NCBI RefSeq assembly: GCF_001591705.1
Contig: NZ_BCVK01000008.1
Location: 1-53,912 of the forward strand
Source of the DNA: Lactococcus cremoris subsp. cremoris NBRC 100676
GTDB taxonomy: Bacteria > Bacillota > Bacilli > Lactobacillales > Streptococcaceae
Length of the DNA: 53,912 nt
Direction: 5' to 3'
Of the stretch, positions 8,857 through 18,790 are shown piece by piece; the stretch's first letter is position 1, and each line of letters starts with the position of its first letter. The notes beneath the pieces were generated by a model that did not search any database, was not told where the DNA came from, and worked only from the letters and a program-made list of their open reading frames with translations. The position numbers and the translations under genes are program-made.

Positions 8857-8924
8857 ATTTTATCATCGAAAGACCGAATCGCTTGTAAACACTTAGTAAA
8901 TACAAGGTAAATGGAACGTAAATA
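8857..8924 (-). promoter_or_regulatory. PHO box (four 11-bp repeats) and pst promoter
   Basis: On the minus strand four 11-base units follow each other without a gap (8881-8891, 8892-8902, 8903-8913, 8914-8924), each carrying TTTAC at the same place. This matches PhoP-type operators of Firmicutes, which use 11-bp-spaced TTNACA-like repeats. A -10 TAAAAT lies at 8857-8862, with the repeats covering the -35 region, as expected for an activator. The regulator is not in this window. Confidence 0.85.
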
Positions 8925-8967
8925 CTTTTTTCTTTAGAATTCTTTTTTATAATTACTGAAAACTAGT

Positions 8968-9004
8968 AAAAAAATACTGACAGTCGCTCTGTCAGTATTT
9001 TTAA
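8968..9004. terminator. Terminator between smpB and pst
   Basis: A perfect 9-bp stem TACTGACAG/CTGTCAGTA (8975-8983/8989-8997) with loop TCGCT has an A-tract before and a T-tract after it. It ends smpB transcription on the minus strand and could work in both directions. The stem is the terminal motif of the dispersed hairpin elements. Confidence 0.85.
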
Positions 9005-9010
9005 TCATCG

Positions 9011-9478
9011 TTAACGATTGTAAGCTTTAAGCTGTCTTGCAATATCGCGATTTTGCTCTTTGCGTTTAAGGCTTTCTCGCTTATCATAATCTTTTTTACC
9101 TCGAGCAAGTCCCATCAGCACTTTGGCAAAGCCATTTTTCAAATAAACTTTTAAAGGAATAAAAGTAATTCCTGTTCCTGATAATTCTTTATCAATCTTA
9201 GCAATTTCTTTTTTATTGAGCAATAATTTTCTCGTGCGCAGCTCCTCAACATTAAAAATATTTCCTTGCTCAAATGGCGCAATATGAACATTTGATAGCC
9301 AAACTTCGCCATTGCGAACTCTGGCAAACCCATCTTTGAGTTGAATTTTTGCCTGCCGAACCGACTTAATCTCCGTTCCTGTCAGCACAATTCCCGCCTC
9401 AAAAGTCTCATAAATTTCATAATCATGCCGTGCTTTTTTATTCTGAGCTAGCGGCTTATCTTCTGTATTTTTTACCAT
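9011..9478 (-). CDS. smpB: SsrA-binding protein SmpB
   Basis: SmpB binds tmRNA and delivers it to stalled ribosomes for trans-translation. The family core is clear: [35 protein letters not shown], and a basic C-terminal tail ([19 protein letters not shown]) that enters the mRNA channel. I chose the ATG at 9478, giving 155 residues, because GGGGA lies 9 bases upstream. The longer frame to 9529 adds residues not typical of SmpB. The ssrA gene is not in the window. Confidence 0.95.
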
Positions 9479-9542
9479 ATTTATCATTCCCCAAGAATCT
9501 CTTAATTTAATTTTACCATAAGACCACAAAAATGTTAGGCAA

Positions 9543-9845
9543 TTACAGATTTTCTCGCCCCCAAAGATCTAGTTGCTGCATAAAAGGTACTAAATCTTCT
9601 CCTTTTTTGGTCAAATAATATTCAACATGTGGTGGAATGGTCTGAAAATCTTTGCGGATAACCAAATCGTGTTCCATCAAAAGCTCTAAAGACCTCGTCA
9701 ACATCACATTAGTAATTCCGTTAACTTCTCTTCGCAATTGATTAAAACGAATCCCCTCATGATTACATATTATCCAAAGAATTTTTAATTTCCATTTTCC
9801 CCCAAAAATATCCATGACTTTACTCACACCACATTCTTGATCCAT
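9543..9845 (-). CDS. HxlR-family transcriptional regulator
   Basis: This is a 100-residue winged-helix protein of the HxlR/MarR-like type: [18 protein letters not shown], then the recognition region [23 protein letters not shown], then the wing ([14 protein letters not shown]). Cys5 is in the position used by redox-sensing members such as HypR and YodB, so electrophile or disulfide sensing is plausible but inferred. It is divergent from the nitroreductase at 9947, its likely target, with a shared 101-bp promoter region. AAGGAGC precedes its ATG. Confidence 0.9.
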
Positions 9846-9946
9846 TTGTGCTCCTTAACATTTTTACAGTAACAAAAAAGTGCGTACTATCTTTTTATAT
9901 TCTATTATATTATAATAACTCCATCAATAAATCAAGGAGAACAAGA

Positions 9947-10558
9947 ATGACACAATTAGACTTTTTAGATGGACGCAAATCCGTCAGAACTTTTGATCCC
10001 ACAGCACAAATCAGCAACCAAGAAATTATGGATATTCTTAGCCATGCGGCTAATGCCCCTTCAGGAAATAATTTCCAACCTTGGAAAGTCTTCGTTGTCA
10101 AAAATAAGGAAAAACAAGAAATCTTGAAAAATATTTCTTTCAAGCAACAACAAATTGCCGATGCCTCCGCAGTATTTCTAATTTTTGGCGACAAAAGTAA
10201 CTACGATATTCAAAAAATTATGAAATTCAATTTAGAAAATCACATCATTTCAGAAAATCAGCTGACAGAAAAAACTAGTCGAGTACATACTTATCTAAAA
10301 CTTCATCCCGAGGATATCTGTAACGAAGGGCTCAGATTTGATAACGGACTTTTTGCCATGAATCTGATGCATACAATCAGAGAATTTGGCTACGAGTCTA
10401 ATCCTATGCGCGGTACTGATTTCCAAAAAATAATGGAATTTTTAAATATTCCTCAAAATCTTGAACCTATCCTAATGCTACCTCTTGGTAAACCCTTAAA
10501 AGCAGGTTATCCCCATCGGCGTTACCCTACCAATGATTTTGTAGAAATTATTGAATAA
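9947..10558 (+). CDS. Nitroreductase family protein
   Basis: This is an FMN-dependent oxidoreductase-like protein of 203 residues. The family N-terminus (LDGRKSVRTFDP) and NAPSGNNFQPWKVFVV, which carries flavin-contacting residues, are present, with a C-terminal LPLGKPLKAGYPHRR. AAGGAGA at 9934-9940 sets the ATG at 9947; a longer open frame to 9848 lacks a ribosome site. A -10 TATAAT lies at 9911-9916. The divergent HxlR gene suggests induction by quinones, nitro compounds or another electrophile. Its last 11 bases overlap the end of the convergent hydrolase gene. Confidence 0.9.
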   Translation: MTQLDFLDGRKSVRTFDPTAQISNQEIMDILSHAANAPSGNNFQPWKVFVVKNKEKQEILKNISFKQQQIADASAVFLIFGDKSNYDIQKIMKFNLENHIISENQLTEKTSRVHTYLKLHPEDICNEGLRFDNGLFAMNLMHTIREFGYESNPMRGTDFQKIMEFLNIPQNLEPILMLPLGKPLKAGYPHRRYPTNDFVEIIE

Positions 10559-11111
10559 AATTTTTTATCGCAGCCAAAATTTTCTCAACCAAAAGCTGGT
10601 AAGCTTCTAAAGTAAAATGTAAACCATCAACTCTTAACAAGGCTTTTGGGTTTTCTTGTTCCAACATGACCTGGTAAATATCAATCAACTTGAGCGATTT
10701 TTCTTTTGCCAAATCAATTGTTGCCTGTCTAAAAAGTTCAACCTCAGACAGCCGACTATAATGCGTCGGTTCGTCATCATTATAAAACGGAGGAGTAATT
10801 AGAACTGTTCTTTTTGCATCCAGTTGTGCAATCATTTGCTCTAAATTATCCTGAAATTCTTTTGTCCGAATCAAATGATAAGGTGAAGCATCATTTGCCC
10901 CAAAGAAAATGAAATTTAAATCAGCTTTTTCCTCAACAACATATTTTAGTCGAAGAAGTCCTCCGTAAGTATCATCTCCATTGATTCCATGAAGCAAAAC
11001 TTTAACATCTGGCTCTTTTTTCTCAATTAATCTTGCCAGAATATTTGATGATCCTCCTTCGTCCATACCAAATCCATTTGTGATAGAATCCCCAAAAATC
11101 GCTATCTTCAT
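10548..11111 (-). CDS. SGNH/GDSL-type hydrolase
   Basis: The SGNH blocks are in order: GDSITNGFG (nucleophile Ser), the Gly of NGDDTYGGLLRL, GANDAS (Asn) and DGLHFTLEAY (catalytic Asp and His). These are cytoplasmic or secreted esterases and lipases; there is no signal peptide here, so it is probably cytoplasmic. The ATG at 11111, preceded by AGAGAAG, gives 187 residues. A TTG six codons upstream is possible but sits in the ribosome site. Its natural substrate is unknown. Confidence 0.9.
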   Translation of the reverse strand: MKIAIFGDSITNGFGMDEGGSSNILARLIEKKEPDVKVLLHGINGDDTYGGLLRLKYVVEEKADLNFIFFGANDASPYHLIRTKEFQDNLEQMIAQLDAKRTVLITPPFYNDDEPTHYSRLSEVELFRQATIDLAKEKSLKLIDIYQVMLEQENPKALLRVDGLHFTLEAYQLLVEKILAAIKNFIQ

Positions 11112-11172
11112 TTTAGACTTCTCTTTCAAGTATTTTTCTCATTTTATCACAAATACTTGCTGACCAAAAAAG

Positions 11173-11204
11173 AAAAAATATCGTAGATGATCTACGATAT
11201 TCTT
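11173..11204 (-). terminator. alaS terminator
   Basis: A 12-bp stem AATATCGTAGAT/ATCTACGATATT (11077 offset pairs 11177-11188/11190-11201) is followed on the minus strand by a run of T. It lies a few bases past the alaS stop at 11208. Confidence 0.8.
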
Positions 11205-11207
11205 GTC

Positions 11208-13826
11208 TTATCCTAATTTTTCAGCAACAGCTGTCAAAAGTTCAGGAATTCCTGCTGCATTTGAACCACCGGCCATAGCCATATCTGGTTTTCCACCACC
11301 ACGACCATCAACAAATGGTGCTAATTCTTTAACTAAATTACCCGCTTTTACATCTGACGATTTAGAAGCCACTAAAAGACTTACTTTTTCACCAATTGTA
11401 GCGACTAAAACGAGGACATCTGACAATTCTTTTTGTTTCCAAATATCTGCCAAATTACGTAAGCCATTGGCATCTGGAACAGTGACTTGACTCGCAATAA
11501 AGCTTACAGAACCAGCTCTTTGTACATTTTTGAAGATTTCATCTGATTGGCTCGCTGCAAGTTTACCAGCTAAAGCATCATTTTCTTTTTGAGCTGCTTT
11601 AAGTTCATCTTGTAAGTTAGAAACTTTTGCGACGATTTGTGAAGCTTGTGGTGCTTTAACCAATCCAGCCACTTCGCTCAAAGTATTTTCAGCATCTTTG
11701 AAAGCTTCATAAGCTTTTTGACCTGTCACAGCAATAATCCGGCGCACACCAGAACCAATTCCTTCTTCTTTAATAATCTTGAAAAGACCAATTTGAGAAG
11801 TTGTTTGCGTATGTGTTCCTCCACAAAGTTCGATTGAATAATCTCCAATTTTTACAACACGAACATTTTTACCATATTTTTCACCGAAAAGAGCCATTGC
11901 ACCCATTTCTTTTGCTGTGGCAATATCGGTTTCAATCGTTTCAACTTTCAATGATTGCCAAATCACTTCATTAACTTGACGCTCAATTTCAGCCAACTCT
12001 TCTTTGGTTACTTGAGCAAAGTGAGTGAAGTCAAAGCGCAAGAATTCCACTTCATTAAGTGAACCAGCTTGTAGTGCATGATTCCCAACAATATTATGCA
12101 AAGCAGCATGAAGTAAGTGAGTCGCTGTATGGTTTTTCACAACAGCAGAACGACGTTCTTCATCAATTTCTAAAGTATAAGTTTCCCCAACTTTAAGTGG
12201 TGAGGTAGTTTCCACAGAATGAAGATTTTGTCCATGTGGTGCATGTTGAACATCTAATACAGTTGCCACCTCTTGACCATCAGCATTTTTAATGACTCCA
12301 TGGTCAGCCACTTGACCACCCATTTCAGCATAGAAAGGCGTCACATCAAATACTAATTGAGCTTTGCCAGTAACTTCATCAACAAGCTCATCATCTTTTA
12401 TAGCCACGAGTAATTTTGCTTGGGATTTTTTATCTTCATAAAGGAATTTTGAGTCCACTTCGATAGAAGACAAAGTTTCATTTTGAGCACCCATTGAACC
12501 ACCCTTAACCACAGCCGCACGCGCACGGTCTTGTTGAGCTTTCATAGCTACTTTGAATCCTTCATGGTCAATTTTGAATCCTTCATCTTCTGCCAATTCT
12601 TCGGTTAATTCGACAGGGAATCCATATGTATCGTAGAGGCGGAAAATATCAGCCCCTTCAATTCTATCTTTACCTTCAGCCTTAAGATTTACCAAAAGCT
12701 CATCAATCAATTTTTGACCTGCATCAATCGTCCGATTGAAAGTTTCTTCTTCACGGTCAATAATTTGCATGATGAAATCTTCTTTTTCGAGAACTTCTGG
12801 ATAATAAGATTGCATGATTTTACCAACAGTTGGCACGAGTGAAGCTAAAAATTTACCTTGAATTCCCAATTTTTTACCGTGCATAACCGCGCGACGAAGT
12901 AAACGACGCAAAACATAACCACGCCCTTCATTTCCTGGCAAAGCACCATCCCCAATAGCAAATGAAAGTGAGCGAATATGGTCAGCAATCACTTTGAAAC
13001 TCATATTTTCACTGTCTGGACTGTAAGTTATTCCAGAGAGTTTCTCAATTTCGCGAATAATTGGCAAGAATAGGTCTGTATCAAAGTTTGTTTTACCACC
13101 TTGAATAATGCAGACCATCCGTTCAAGCCCCATTCCCGTATCAATATTTTTCTGTGGTAATTCAGGATATTCCGAACGTGGAATCGCTGGATTCGCATTA
13201 AATTGTGACAAAACAATATTCCAAATCTCGATATAACGGTCATTTTCAATATCTTCAGCCAATAATTTCAAACCAACATGTTCTGGGTCGTAAATCTCCC
13301 CACGGTCAAAGAATATTTCTGTATCTGGACCTGAAGGACCAGCACCAATTTCCCAGAAATTATCTTCAATTGGGACAAGATGTGTTGGATCAACTCCAAC
13401 TTCAACCCAGCGATTATAGGTATCTTTATCAGCTGGATAATAAGTGATATAAAGTTTTTCTGCTGGAAACTCAAACCATTCAGAACTTGTCAATAATTCC
13501 CAAGCAAAAGCAATCGCTTCATTACGGAAATAATCACCAATTGAAAAATTTCCAAGCATTTCAAACATGGTGTGATGACGGGCAGTTTTTCCGACATTTT
13601 CAATATCATTTGTCCGAATCGCTTTTTGAGCATTAGTCAATCTTGGATTTTCAGGAACGACTGAACCATCAAAATATTTTTTTAGTGTTGCTACTCCTGA
13701 ATTAATCCAAAGCAAAGTTGGGTCATTCACAGGAACAAGACTTTGCGAAGGTTCAACAGTATGACCTTTTGATTTGAAAAAGTCGAGGAACATTTGGCGA
13801 ACTTCTGCGGAAGTCATAGTTTTCAT
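11208..13826 (-). CDS. alaS: Alanyl-tRNA synthetase
   Basis: The enzyme attaches alanine to tRNA-Ala and edits mis-charged Ser or Gly. The 872 residues match the family: N-terminal motif [19 protein letters not shown], class II core with [16 protein letters not shown] and [19 protein letters not shown], an editing domain with [11 protein letters not shown] and [13 protein letters not shown] as zinc/editing residues, and a glycine-rich C-terminal C-Ala domain ([15 protein letters not shown]). It is a single gene behind a T-box leader, so expression should respond to uncharged tRNA-Ala. Confidence 0.97.
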   Translation of the reverse strand: MKTMTSAEVRQMFLDFFKSKGHTVEPSQSLVPVNDPTLLWINSGVATLKKYFDGSVVPENPRLTNAQKAIRTNDIENVGKTARHHTMFEMLGNFSIGDYFRNEAIAFAWELLTSSEWFEFPAEKLYITYYPADKDTYNRWVEVGVDPTHLVPIEDNFWEIGAGPSGPDTEIFFDRGEIYDPEHVGLKLLAEDIENDRYIEIWNIVLSQFNANPAIPRSEYPELPQKNIDTGMGLERMVCIIQGGKTNFDTDLFLPIIREIEKLSGITYSPDSENMSFKVIADHIRSLSFAIGDGALPGNEGRGYVLRRLLRRAVMHGKKLGIQGKFLASLVPTVGKIMQSYYPEVLEKEDFIMQIIDREEETFNRTIDAGQKLIDELLVNLKAEGKDRIEGADIFRLYDTYGFPVELTEELAEDEGFKIDHEGFKVAMKAQQDRARAAVVKGGSMGAQNETLSSIEVDSKFLYEDKKSQAKLLVAIKDDELVDEVTGKAQLVFDVTPFYAEMGGQVADHGVIKNADGQEVATVLDVQHAPHGQNLHSVETTSPLKVGETYTLEIDEERRSAVVKNHTATHLLHAALHNIVGNHALQAGSLNEVEFLRFDFTHFAQVTKEELAEIERQVNEVIWQSLKVETIETDIATAKEMGAMALFGEKYGKNVRVVKIGDYSIELCGGTHTQTTSQIGLFKIIKEEGIGSGVRRIIAVTGQKAYEAFKDAENTLSEVAGLVKAPQASQIVAKVSNLQDELKAAQKENDALAGKLAASQSDEIFKNVQRAGSVSFIASQVTVPDANGLRNLADIWKQKELSDVLVLVATIGEKVSLLVASKSSDVKAGNLVKELAPFVDGRGGGKPDMAMAGGSNAAGIPELLTAVAEKLG

Positions 13827-13829
13827 TAT

Positions 13830-14075
13830 TTTCTCCTTTTATAAAAAGTTTATAGCTTAGCAATAAACTTATCTTGTATACTTTGTTAATGTTTTCACAA
13901 TAAAATAATAAAATTCTACCGTAAACAAAGGGGCGCATACAGTTATACCGCGGTACCACCCTTATTCACGATAGAATTTCTATCATCTTACTTTGGTTGT
14001 TAGAGCAGTTCTCTCTGCTGTAAGCACTTTTATCAACTTGCTCATTCTCACCATTTTGAGCTCTCTTTAAAGTTG
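13830..14075 (-). promoter_or_regulatory. T-box leader of alaS
   Basis: Read on the minus strand, the conserved T-box AAGGGTGGTACCGCG lies at 13949-13963, followed by GCGCCCCTT that can close the antiterminator. Upstream, GAACTGCT near 14003-14011 offers GCT as the Ala specifier codon, and GGTGAGAATGAGC fits stem I. The terminator is not obvious: the best candidate is a weak AAGTTTAT/ATAAACTT hairpin followed by T residues at about 13841-13872. The leader starts just after the prsA stop. Confidence 0.85.
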
Positions 14076-14087
14076 ATTTTTATTAAA

Positions 14088-15011
14088 TTATTTAGATGAA
14101 GATGTACTTGATGTTTGAGTGAATTGTGAGAAGATTGATGCAAAAGCAGATTCTTTCACAGTGACATTATTCTTTTTAAGGTACTTAGCAATAACTCCGC
14201 TGACAAAGGTTGTATCTTGTTCTTTTTCAGCTTTAATGACATTTTTAAGTTCTTTTTTATACTTGTTCATGTCACTACCTTTTTCAGAAGATTTAACCAT
14301 CTCAACAATGTAGTAAGAAGTAGCCCCAGTTGATGCACTAGTATATTCAATTACGCTTGAAAATTCACCATTTTTCAACTTAAATGCTGCAGTTTGAACC
14401 TCAGTTGGCACAGTTGTTGATGTTGAATTAAAAGTGACTTTACTTGCAGCATTTGTTTTCTCAAAGCTTGCTTTACCAGCATCATCTTTTTTAGCAGCTA
14501 AAGCTTTAGTCGCTGCATCTTTTGAAGTTTCAGAAACAACATAAGCTGTTACATCTGGATGATAAGATTCCCAAGCTTTTTTGAGATTGGCATCGGTATA
14601 TTGCGTTGCTTCGATTTCGTGGTCAATTGCTGCTTGCTCAAGCATTTGTGTACGCATGTATGGTGTGAAACTTGCTTCTGTCAAACCTTGTTGTTGCAAA
14701 GCTGAGGCAAATTGGCTTCCATACTGATCTTTGAGAGATTTAACTTTTTTGTTGACATCTTTATCAGTAACTTCTTTTCCAAAATCTTTAGTAAAAATTT
14801 TATCAAAGGTTAAATTTTGAAGCAAAGTATTTGTCGGTTGTGACGGGAATTGTTTAGCTTCCTTGTATAAATCAGAAACGCGAATGGTATCACCTTTCAT
14901 TGTGATGATATCCTTGCTTGCTGAATCACTGCTTGAGCAACCAGACAAGGTTACCAATGCGGCTCCGGCAAAGACTGTAGCCATAACTAATCCGAGTTTT
15001 TTGAATTTCAA
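14088..15011 (-). CDS. prsA: PrsA-type foldase lipoprotein (PmpA-like)
   Basis: This is an extracytoplasmic foldase that helps secreted proteins mature at the membrane-wall interface. The signal peptide ends in the lipobox LSGC (Cys25). A helical chaperone region follows, then a parvulin-like segment (about 145-245) in which the usual catalytic signature is hard to see, then a Ser/Thr-rich tail (SQFTQTSSTSSSK). It probably acts mainly as a chaperone, as in several streptococcal homologues. The start is a TTG at 15011, six bases after AAGGAGAA. It has 307 residues. L. lactis carries PmpA of this type next to alaS. Confidence 0.9.
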   Translation of the reverse strand: MKFKKLGLVMATVFAGAALVTLSGCSSSDSASKDIITMKGDTIRVSDLYKEAKQFPSQPTNTLLQNLTFDKIFTKDFGKEVTDKDVNKKVKSLKDQYGSQFASALQQQGLTEASFTPYMRTQMLEQAAIDHEIEATQYTDANLKKAWESYHPDVTAYVVSETSKDAATKALAAKKDDAGKASFEKTNAASKVTFNSTSTTVPTEVQTAAFKLKNGEFSSVIEYTSASTGATSYYIVEMVKSSEKGSDMNKYKKELKNVIKAEKEQDTTFVSGVIAKYLKKNNVTVKESAFASIFSQFTQTSSTSSSK

Positions 15012-15166
15012 GATATTCTCCTTCGCATCATTCGTTGTTTGTAGCTTTTTGTACTAAAAACACACTTTTATTTTTAAGTTGTTGTAATTATATCATAAAA
15101 AATTAAAGAAAGCTTTATTTATGCAAAAAAACTTTCTAAAATTACTGAGACTTATATCAGCAATTT

Positions 15167-15850
15167 TTATGCTTTTTTTATCATTAATAATCCATCACCT
15201 AGCGGAAGAACGCTGGTCATATATTTAGGATTATCAAAAACTTCATCAAAAAGTTTTCTTAAGCCTCGTTCCAAAGCTCGTTGATTTCTTTTAACTTCCA
15301 TGATTGGCAACAATATTTCACCAGCTTGAAAAACATCATCCATTAGGATAAGGCCATTTTCTGAAAGCAATTCAAGTGATTTAGGTAAGAATTCAACATA
15401 TTTCGACTTGGCTGAATCCATGAAAACAAGATCAAATGGACCTTTTAATTCTTGCAAAACATCTGCAGCATCTCCTTCTTTAAGCTGAATTTGATTGCGG
15501 TGATCGTATTTAGTTAAATTTTTCTTGGCTAGCTCAATCATTTCAGGATTACGATCGATGGTCACAATCTCAGCTTCTGGAACTTCTTGTGCCATTACTA
15601 AGGCTGAAAAACCAATAGCTGTACCAATTTCCAGAATTCTTTTAGGCTTGAGCAGACTCAATAGCATTTGAAAATAGAGAACTGTTTCATGTGGAATAAT
15701 AGGAATGTTATTTTCTTTAGCAAAGTTTAGGACTTCTGCAAGTTCTCCAGTCACTTGTGTTTGACTTGAACGCATCCATTCGACTAACTCAGCTTTGACA
15801 ACTGGTCGATTCATCATGGGGTTACTTGTGCTCTTATATGTTTCAACCAT
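15167..15850 (-). CDS. SAM-dependent O-methyltransferase
   Basis: This is a class I methyltransferase of the caffeoyl-CoA/catechol OMT-like family with 227 residues. The SAM-binding motif is RILEIGTAIGFSALVMA, with the acidic strand end IVTIDRNPEM and FDLVFMDSAKSKY for metal and catalysis. The bacterial substrate is unknown. It begins 2 bases after the pepF stop, so the two are co-translated. Bacterial members often sit beside pepF, a link of unknown meaning. Confidence 0.9.
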   Translation of the reverse strand: MVETYKSTSNPMMNRPVVKAELVEWMRSSQTQVTGELAEVLNFAKENNIPIIPHETVLYFQMLLSLLKPKRILEIGTAIGFSALVMAQEVPEAEIVTIDRNPEMIELAKKNLTKYDHRNQIQLKEGDAADVLQELKGPFDLVFMDSAKSKYVEFLPKSLELLSENGLILMDDVFQAGEILLPIMEVKRNQRALERGLRKLFDEVFDNPKYMTSVLPLGDGLLMIKKA

Positions 15851-15852
15851 TT

Positions 15853-17658
15853 TTAAAGATGGACTCCTTTTTCAACTAATTTTTCTAATTCATTCAAACG
15901 TTTTTCAAAAAGCTTAAAAGCAGACTCTAAGTAATCTGTAGATTCCATATTAACTCCAGCTTTTGCAATCACGTCTAGTGGATAGGCTGATGAACCAGCT
16001 TTTAAATAATCAAGATAATTTTGGCGGTCAGTAGCCGAACCATGCACCACTTTTTCAGCTAGAAATGAGGCTGCGGCAAAGCCTGTTGCGTATTGAAAAA
16101 CGTAAAAATTATAATAGAAATGCGGAATTCTTGCCCATTCAAACTGAATTTCAGGATTTTCTTTGGCAGATAAGCCATAATATTTTTCATTAAGTTCGCC
16201 ATAAAGAGAATTCAAAAATTCGCTCGTCAATACTTCACCTTCAGCATCGACTTCGTGAATTTTTTGTTCAAATTCAGCAAATTGACTTTGACGAAATACG
16301 GTTCCTCGAAAACTATCTAACCAATGGTTCAAAAGAGCAAAACGTTCCTTTTCATCATTGCTTTCTTTGAGCAAAGTCTCAGTTAAAATATTTTCATTGG
16401 TAGTTGAAGCAATCTCTGCTAAGAAGATTGGGTAATCTCCATAAACATAAGGTTGATTTTCCCTCGTAAAAGTGCTGTGAATAGAATGCCCCATCTCATG
16501 AACCAATGTAAAAAGATCGTCCAATGTCCCTTGCCAATTGAGTAACATGAATGCCTTGGTATCATAAGAACCACCTGAGTATGCCCCTGACCGTTTCCCG
16601 ACATTTTCTTCAACATCAATCCAACGTTCATCAAAAGCCGCTTTAACTTTCTGACTATACTCTTCACCAAAAATTGCAAGCACTTCTTGCGCTTTCTTAA
16701 CTCCTTCAGTGTAATTGAATTTATAATCTAAATTAGATAATGGAGTATAGATATCATACATCTTGAAATCAGAAATTCCTAAGATTTTTTTACGTAATTC
16801 AATATAGCGATGTAAAAGTGGTAAGTGTTGATGAATGCCTTCTATCAAGACGTCATAAACTTTTTCTGGAACAAAATTACTCATCAAAGCTGCCTGACGT
16901 GCTGAATCATATGCGCGTATTTGGGCATTGAAATTATGAACTTTTACATTGGTCTGCAAAGTTTTTGCATAGGTATGCTGATATTGTTCATAATTGCTGT
17001 AAAGTGCTTCATAAGCCGCTTTTCTTACTTCCCTGTTTTTACTTTCCATAAGAGAGCTATAATTTCCATGTGTCAACTGAATCTTTTCTCCCAATTCATT
17101 TTTAACAAAAGGAAATTTAACATCTGCATTATCGAAAATTTCAAAAGTCTCCGAAGGACTTTCAAAGATTTCACCCGCTGCCGCCAATATTTTTTCTTCT
17201 TTTTGACTAAGGATATGTTCTTTTTTAGCAAATAAACGTTCAAACATGTGATCGTAATTTTTCAATTCCTGAAGGATTTCTAACCATTGTTCGTAGGTTT
17301 CTTTTGTAATTTTTAAAAACTCAGGTTCATAAAAGGCATAGCTTTCCCCAAAATTAACATAGAGGGCCGTTGCTTTTGATTGATATTCTTGATACTTTGC
17401 TTCTCTTGTATCTTGATCATTTTTCATTGAAGCATAAACATAAAGCTTTTCAACTTTTTGAGAAATTGATAGCATATTTTTAGTAATTGTCAGTAAAGTT
17501 TCTGCTGAATCAAGTAAATGACCTTTATCATTTGTCTCAACAAGCGAAAGCTCTTTTTTTACCTTCTCTAATTCTGTTTCCCATTTTTGATCTGTTGAAA
17601 AAATTGTTGTCAAATCCCAAGTCAAGGCTTCAGGGATTTCATTTCTATTTTTTACCAT
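15853..17658 (-). CDS. pepF: Oligoendopeptidase F
   Basis: This is an M3B zinc metallopeptidase that cleaves oligopeptides of roughly 7-17 residues in the cytoplasm, part of lactococcal peptide use. The HEMGHSIHS motif supplies two zinc ligands and the catalytic Glu, and [10 protein letters not shown] about 25 residues later gives the third ligand. The 601 residues are full length. The ATG follows AAGGAGT. It forms an operon with the O-methyltransferase and follows coiA on the same strand after 74 bases. Confidence 0.95.
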   Translation of the reverse strand: MVKNRNEIPEALTWDLTTIFSTDQKWETELEKVKKELSLVETNDKGHLLDSAETLLTITKNMLSISQKVEKLYVYASMKNDQDTREAKYQEYQSKATALYVNFGESYAFYEPEFLKITKETYEQWLEILQELKNYDHMFERLFAKKEHILSQKEEKILAAAGEIFESPSETFEIFDNADVKFPFVKNELGEKIQLTHGNYSSLMESKNREVRKAAYEALYSNYEQYQHTYAKTLQTNVKVHNFNAQIRAYDSARQAALMSNFVPEKVYDVLIEGIHQHLPLLHRYIELRKKILGISDFKMYDIYTPLSNLDYKFNYTEGVKKAQEVLAIFGEEYSQKVKAAFDERWIDVEENVGKRSGAYSGGSYDTKAFMLLNWQGTLDDLFTLVHEMGHSIHSTFTRENQPYVYGDYPIFLAEIASTTNENILTETLLKESNDEKERFALLNHWLDSFRGTVFRQSQFAEFEQKIHEVDAEGEVLTSEFLNSLYGELNEKYYGLSAKENPEIQFEWARIPHFYYNFYVFQYATGFAAASFLAEKVVHGSATDRQNYLDYLKAGSSAYPLDVIAKAGVNMESTDYLESAFKLFEKRLNELEKLVEKGVHL

Positions 17659-17732
17659 AATTGGTACTCCTTTTTAGCTTAAAACTCTTATTTCTTATAA
17701 TAATGAGAATAAAATAAAATAATAAAATCCTA

Positions 17733-18716
17733 TTATTTTTCCTTCTTCTGCTTTCCCATTATAGCATAGAAACAGGGAGGATAGAGCATTTCAAGGCTAT
17801 TTCTTTGGAAATTTATTAAAAAATTTTCATAGTAAAGCTTAACATTTTGATCAATCTGAGTAAAAGTTGTGATCGTCATTTCGTCAGTAAAACTCTCTAG
17901 TAAATTTAAACCTAGTGGAGCAATGTATGGACCTTCAAATTTTTTCGTCAGTAAATTTTCTCCTTTTTGATAATATTTTTCTTGAATTTTCATCCATTTT
18001 GGTGATTGATAGTATAATTGCTGACGAATAAAACTAGAAAGTTTAGGATCTTTAAAAGTAGGAATTTTCACCAGTTTTTGCGCCAAATAAGGTAAGCGTA
18101 GATGCGCAATAAGTCGTCCTTTTCCAAAAGGAATTTCCTCTTGTAAGCAAATGATTCTGCCGCGTAAATCCTCATGAATAAGAGATTTTAATCTTAATTT
18201 TTTCCTCTGAAAATCTAACTCCCAATAAAAGAATCCTCTATTTTCCGAGAAATAAACTAAATTTTTTTGAAGTTTTGTCACCTGTTCAGCCAGCCATAAA
18301 TCCTTTCCCATCAACCAAAGCACTTTAAAGCCATGCGCCTTATAATTTTCTGTACGTTCTTTGAGGCGCTTAATAGATAAATGAGAGCATTGTATCTCAA
18401 TAGCGATTTTGTCATTTACTAATAAATCTGGTCTTTGGTTAAGTTCGGGCAAATAGCGTTCAATTTCGACTTTGTCAGTCCTTTTAAACCACTGATATAA
18501 TATTTTTTTCAAACCTAAATGCTGTTCTGACTCATTTTCCAACCATAAATTGCAGCTCTTTAGAGATTTATGGGCAAAATGAAGAACTTTTATCTGCCCA
18601 TTTTTAATAAGTAGCTCTGCATGACAAGAAGGACAATAAAATTTCCCGGTCAATTCTTTGCGTTCTAATTCCAGTAAGTTTATTATTTTATTATTTTCAT
18701 CAATTGCTGTCAGCAT
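17733..18716 (-). CDS. coiA: Competence protein CoiA
   Basis: CoiA promotes recombination of incoming single-stranded DNA during natural transformation. The N-terminus has a zinc-finger-like CPSC plus HFAHKS; the middle has a PD-(D/E)XK nuclease pattern (RPDLLVNDKIAIEIQCS). It has 327 residues and appears intact. There is no ribosome site before the ATG at 18716. A promoter whose -10 ends 5 bases before the ATG suggests a leaderless message. A ComX-type TACGAATA box was not found in the right orientation. Confidence 0.92.
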   Translation of the reverse strand: MLTAIDENNKIINLLELERKELTGKFYCPSCHAELLIKNGQIKVLHFAHKSLKSCNLWLENESEQHLGLKKILYQWFKRTDKVEIERYLPELNQRPDLLVNDKIAIEIQCSHLSIKRLKERTENYKAHGFKVLWLMGKDLWLAEQVTKLQKNLVYFSENRGFFYWELDFQRKKLRLKSLIHEDLRGRIICLQEEIPFGKGRLIAHLRLPYLAQKLVKIPTFKDPKLSSFIRQQLYYQSPKWMKIQEKYYQKGENLLTKKFEGPYIAPLGLNLLESFTDEMTITTFTQIDQNVKLYYENFLINFQRNSLEMLYPPCFYAIMGKQKKEK

Positions 18717-18721
18717 AATAT

Positions 18722-18750
18722 TTTATACGAAAAAAATATAATTTTGTCAC
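18722..18750 (-). promoter_or_regulatory. coiA promoter, probably leaderless
   Basis: GTGACA (-35, 18745-18750), a 17-bp spacer and TATAAA (-10, 18722-18727) are followed by only 5 bases before the ATG. Transcription would then start at or next to the start codon. Confidence 0.6.
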
Positions 18751-18788
18751 AAAAAAAGTTACTAACTAGTCTGTCAGTAACTTTTTAC
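18750..18788 (-). terminator. Terminator of the YdcF-like gene
   Basis: On the minus strand AAAAGTTACT and AGTAACTTTT pair around a loop containing GACAG and are followed by T residues. The arms carry the TTACTGACAG motif. It overlaps the coiA -35. Confidence 0.65.
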
Positions 18789-18790
18789 TA

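Noticed and set aside
9861-9890. HxlR operator between the divergent genes
   Set aside because: AGTA and TACT form only a weak inverted repeat; not distinct enough to call.
9848-9946. 33-codon N-terminal extension of the nitroreductase
   Set aside because: It would cover the divergent promoter region and has no ribosome site; the ATG at 9947 has AAGGAGA and begins the family domain.
18716-18760. ComX (TACGAATA) box upstream of coiA
   Set aside because: TACGAAAA exists near 18726 but points away from coiA and lacks the last bases of the consensus.
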